From an uncultured bacterium (GTDB lineage Bacteria; Cyanobacteriota; Vampirovibrionia; Gastranaerophilales; Gastranaerophilaceae), in contig CACWLL010000002.1 of NCBI GenBank assembly GCA_902761735.1, positions 1-64,000 on the forward strand: a stretch of DNA of 64,000 nt. Reading direction: 5' to 3'. Below, in pieces: positions 61,224 to 64,000 of this stretch. The position numbers and the translations under genes are program-made. Within the stretch, counting starts at the first letter, position 1, and each line of letters begins with the position of its first letter. Below the pieces are notes generated by a model. The model did not search any database. It saw only the letters and a program-made list of their open reading frames with translations, and was not told the DNA's origin.

Positions 61224-63413
61224 TTATTGTAATTTAAATTCGGGAATTATCACTTTGTCATTTGCAATTAAATATTTATTACCTTTCCATTCTTTTTTAT
61301 TTCCGTTATATATATGAACTTTACCCGGATTTGCTTCTTCGAATTGTTCTTTTGCTTTTTTAATATTTTCTTTTGTCGGTTCTATGCCTTGCTCTTTAAG
61401 TAATTCTTTTATTAAGGTAGTATAACCTTTTCCTTTTGGAATTACTCGTTCTTTCTTTTGGGCTGTCGGTGAACTCATATTATTTCCGTTATTGCCGGAA
61501 ATTGTTTGTAATATTTGTGCTGCTTGCCCGCTCGGTTGCGTTGGAGTAATTGTGCCGTTTGGGATTCCCTGAACAACTTGTGAAATTTGTTCATTAGATA
61601 AACCGTTACCTTGAGGTTGTTGTGGTTGCTGTTGCTGTTCCGGAGCTCTGTCAGGCTTTTTAGGCTCGGCAAAAGTTACAATATAAACGCTGTTTTTAAA
61701 ATCTTCGCGCGACATTGTTACTTCTTTGTCAGGATGCCAAGGATTAATCAGGGTTACGGTATCTTCCGTAACCGATTTGATTGTTAATTCGTGTCCGCCG
61801 ACTTTTCCGTCCGAATGAACTGTTTTAAAACCTGCCATAGCTATTTTATCAATTTTGCCGTCTTTTGGGTCATTCATAATTTCGTCAAGCATTCTGTCTA
61901 ATTCTGTTTTTTGTGAGGTTGGTTTACCGTCAACTTCACTCATAGCTTTTAGAGTGTTTTGTGTTCCTTTTTTAGGAATCGGTTTTACGGTCATTTTGCC
62001 TTCCAATAAATCTTCATAATCCAAGCCGTTTTTAGGATTAATCATATATACTTGTGATTGTTGTCCTGTCAATATGAACATTGCATCTACCGCCATTCCG
62101 CCGGCAAGGATATTATTTTCGTTGGCACCTGTATGAAGTCCGGCTTGACCAAGGGCACCGCCTGTGTGAAACTCTTGAGGAGATAAATTATTTGCTTGCA
62201 GAGTATCCAAGACTTCTTGACGGTATTTTTCAAATGCCGCTTCGAGCAGAATAACATCACCGTCGCCAAGAGAATAGTGTTTGCCTGCTTGCTTTAATAT
62301 CTCCTGCATTTCGCTTTCCGTAAAAGTATATGTTCCCGTAATTGCAATAGTATCATTATCAATTCTATTATCTGTTTTTAATCCTTCTGCTGCAAGCTTT
62401 GCTCCGGGCAGTGTTACTGTATAAACTTTTTCACCTTTTTCATTAGTTGATACTTTAATTAAATTTGACAGAATTTCTTGTCCGTATTCACATTGACGCA
62501 GTGAATTTATTGTCGCCATAAGATAGCAATCACCTTCTGATTTTTGAGCAGATTCTCCAAAATGCCCGTCAATTTCAGGAGAAATTTGTTTTGTAATTTT
62601 GCCATTTTCATCATAGAGAGTTTGAGTTTTTATAACTCCGTTATCGTAAAATTCTGTTTGAGCTTTTACTTGTCCGTTAGGATAATATTGTGTTAGAGAT
62701 TTTGTTTTGCCGTTTTCATAGTAGTCGCTTTGTGATGCAAGTTTTCCGTCAGAGTATTTCGCTTCTGCAGAAACTTTTTTGCCGTCTTGCGTTTTTATTG
62801 TTCCTGTTAATTCAAGTTTGTTATCTTTGTCGTACTTTTCGTACTCTTGAGTATTTTCATCAGGATATTTATATTTAAAAGTGTTTTTTATTTCACCATT
62901 TTTGTCATAAGTCTTTTTTACGCTTACTTTTCCGTTTTTGTCATACTCAGAGGTGTTTATTAATTCACCTTTAGTATTGCGTAATTCTGAGCTTTCGAGT
63001 TTGCCTTTTCTATCATATTTGAAGGTTTCCTCAGCTTTCTTCATATAAATACTGCTGTTCATAAACGGTTGTTTATATGCAATTGCTTTAGATTTTGGGG
63101 TTTTCTTTTCAACATCTTTTTCATTATCAAAAGCGTAGGTATACTGTATTTCTTTACCTTCAACAGTTTGCTGCGAAACAAAGTCCACGGTACCGTCAAC
63201 GTATTTTATCAGCATCCCTTCCATTCCGTCGTATGTACTTTTCTCTTTTGATGCAATTTCTTTTTGCGGCTGAATATTTATTATAGTAGGTTTACCCAAT
63301 AAATTACCTATAGCCTGCTGTTCTCGGGGGGTGAGGTGTATTGTATCAACTTTTGCTCCCGTCAAAGCAGGATTAGCTTTTATGCTATCAGCAATCTTTT
63401 GAAAATCAACCAT
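61224..63413 (-). CDS. Calpain-like cysteine protease with YwqK-type N-terminal repeats
   Basis: The 729-residue protein has three parts. Residues about 110-285 hold tandem repeats such as YDKNGKVSVKKTYDKNGEIK and YYENGKTKSLTQYYPNGQVK, of the MORN/YwqK type. Residues about 285-590 resemble the calpain family: EGDCYLMATINSL (Cys296), GGHELTIKSV (His541) and LINPWHP (Asn557), the expected triad order. A Gln/Pro-rich linker follows, then a C-terminal LysM-like part (KGYTTLIKELLKEQGIEP and KGNKYLIANDKVIIPEF). No signal peptide is present. Bacterial calpain-like proteins are often secreted or surface associated. Targets are unknown. Confidence 0.8.
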   Translation of the reverse strand: MVDFQKIADSIKANPALTGAKVDTIHLTPREQQAIGNLLGKPTIINIQPQKEIASKEKSTYDGMEGMLIKYVDGTVDFVSQQTVEGKEIQYTYAFDNEKDVEKKTPKSKAIAYKQPFMNSSIYMKKAEETFKYDRKGKLESSELRNTKGELINTSEYDKNGKVSVKKTYDKNGEIKNTFKYKYPDENTQEYEKYDKDNKLELTGTIKTQDGKKVSAEAKYSDGKLASQSDYYENGKTKSLTQYYPNGQVKAQTEFYDNGVIKTQTLYDENGKITKQISPEIDGHFGESAQKSEGDCYLMATINSLRQCEYGQEILSNLIKVSTNEKGEKVYTVTLPGAKLAAEGLKTDNRIDNDTIAITGTYTFTESEMQEILKQAGKHYSLGDGDVILLEAAFEKYRQEVLDTLQANNLSPQEFHTGGALGQAGLHTGANENNILAGGMAVDAMFILTGQQSQVYMINPKNGLDYEDLLEGKMTVKPIPKKGTQNTLKAMSEVDGKPTSQKTELDRMLDEIMNDPKDGKIDKIAMAGFKTVHSDGKVGGHELTIKSVTEDTVTLINPWHPDKEVTMSREDFKNSVYIVTFAEPKKPDRAPEQQQQPQQPQGNGLSNEQISQVVQGIPNGTITPTQPSGQAAQILQTISGNNGNNMSSPTAQKKERVIPKGKGYTTLIKELLKEQGIEPTKENIKKAKEQFEEANPGKVHIYNGNKKEWKGNKYLIANDKVIIPEFKLQ

Positions 63414-63569
63414 AATAAATCCTCTTTTTATACTTCTCTTATATTTGATATAAGTATTGAAAAATTATATAATTGTTATGTAAAAATCATGTTTTTACAA
63501 ATATTTACAAATGTAATAGTTTTATATCATATAAGTGAATGTTGAAAAATTTATTTTTAGGTGTATCAT

Positions 63570-63971
63570 ATGGGTATGAAAAAATTAATTATACAACTTT
63601 TGGCAATGACATTATTATTAACAGGTTCAGCATATGCGTGGGGCGGAATCCCTGCCGGAGCGGAAGACCTTTGGGATTCTTCAAAGAAAGATAATACCCA
63701 AGTCGCAGCACAACACATCTTAGTACAGGATGCGGCAGATGCTGTGATGATTAAAAAAGAACTTGATAAAGGCGGAGATTTCAGTTATTACGCACAAAAG
63801 TATTCAATATGTCCGTCAGGCAAAAACGGTGGATTTTTGGGATATTTTGGCAGAGGTCAAATGGTTCCGGAATTTGAAAAGAAGGCTTTTTCTATGCAGG
63901 TAGGTGAAATTTCTAATCCAGTCCGTACTAATTTTGGTTGGCACATAATTAAAATTGTTGATAAACGATAA
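63570..63971 (+). CDS. Secreted parvulin-type peptidyl-prolyl isomerase
   Basis: The 133-residue protein has a signal peptide (LIIQLLAMTLLLTGSAYAWG) and a rotamase domain: AAQHILVQDAADAVMIKKEL, YAQKYSICPSGKNGGFLGYF, GRGQMVPEFEKKAFSMQVGE and VRTNFGWHIIKIV. These match PpiC/PrsA/SurA-type domains. It probably assists folding of exported proteins. I chose the ATG at 63570 because TAGGTG lies six bases upstream. There is no lipobox. Confidence 0.93.
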   Translation: MGMKKLIIQLLAMTLLLTGSAYAWGGIPAGAEDLWDSSKKDNTQVAAQHILVQDAADAVMIKKELDKGGDFSYYAQKYSICPSGKNGGFLGYFGRGQMVPEFEKKAFSMQVGEISNPVRTNFGWHIIKIVDKR

Positions 63972-64000
63972 TTTTAAATATTAAATATACAAAAACCCGA

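Noticed and set aside
1-64000. tRNA or rRNA genes
   Set aside because: Apart from ssrA I found no T-arm-like GTTCRANNC segment within a foldable tRNA, and no rRNA signature.

Overview
The window looks like a chromosomal segment of a gut-type, non-photosynthetic cyanobacterial relative (Vampirovibrionia/Melainabacteria, order Gastranaerophilales). This is an inference, not a database result. It rests on the very AT-rich DNA, a diderm gene set (LolA-like carrier, MMPL exporter, LpxL-like acyltransferase, ApeC-type synthase), a FixC/FixX pair, a cyanobacteria-style DprA/SLOG protein, and several lineage-type proteins with an N-terminal Phe-x-Gly motif. Most of the window is ordinary housekeeping DNA. 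Accessory material sits at about 1-2000, 18000-22700, 31700-43100 and 51700-63400.

Layout. 1-2000: a partial toxin-like gene, a remnant of a second copy, a small membrane protein and an XRE regulator. 2036-17400: a partner-switching phosphatase with its STAS antagonist, a TPR-glycosyltransferase, pncC/cinA, a helix-turn-helix gene with recA, a radical SAM protein, rsmD, fixC-fixX, a phospholipid block (CDP-alcohol transferase, plsC, cdsA), a sugar-binding protein and a TspO-like protein. 17497-23100: hsp20, then an accessory island (LprI-like inhibitor with GH108 muramidase; colicin-M-like toxin candidate with a membrane partner) ending at the tmRNA gene ssrA. 23382-31700: LuxR-type HTH, YjbR and WG-repeat proteins, a degenerate 2-hydroxyacid dehydrogenase, rsgA, prenyl synthase, DUF212 protein, phosphoesterase, aroK and aroB. 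31713-43083: a complete-looking aryl-polyene-type biosynthesis and export cluster in two divergent operons. 43091-51613: pcrA, a DprA-like protein, GH57, rimI, bioY, metG. 51708-63971: an ADP-ribosyltransferase-like protein, GT8, an ABC1/UbiB-like kinase, two unknown proteins, acpP-fabF, a calpain-like protease with YwqK-type repeats, and a parvulin.

Two systems stand out. First, three accessory units (1-466, 18837-19998 and 20460-22285) are each preceded by a homologous leader of about 200 bp (copies at 540-757, 18598-18800 and 20217-20410). What the leaders precede looks like cell-wall antagonism: a muramidase beside an LprI-type lysozyme inhibitor, and a protein with a conserved N-terminus, a variable middle and a C-terminal region resembling colicin M, whose last codons overlap a membrane-protein gene. 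The third unit is flanked by 22-bp direct repeats whose first 16 bp equal the 3' end of ssrA, which suggests integration cassettes stacked on tmRNA. I read this as a candidate polymorphic toxin/immunity system with a shared leader regulon.

Second, the aryl-polyene-type cluster carries two gene fusions: MMPL exporter with LpxL-type acyltransferase, and AMP-ligase with ApeI-type dehydratase. It lies beside aroK-aroB, which supply precursor towards chorismate. No enzyme that makes the aryl starter is visible in the window.
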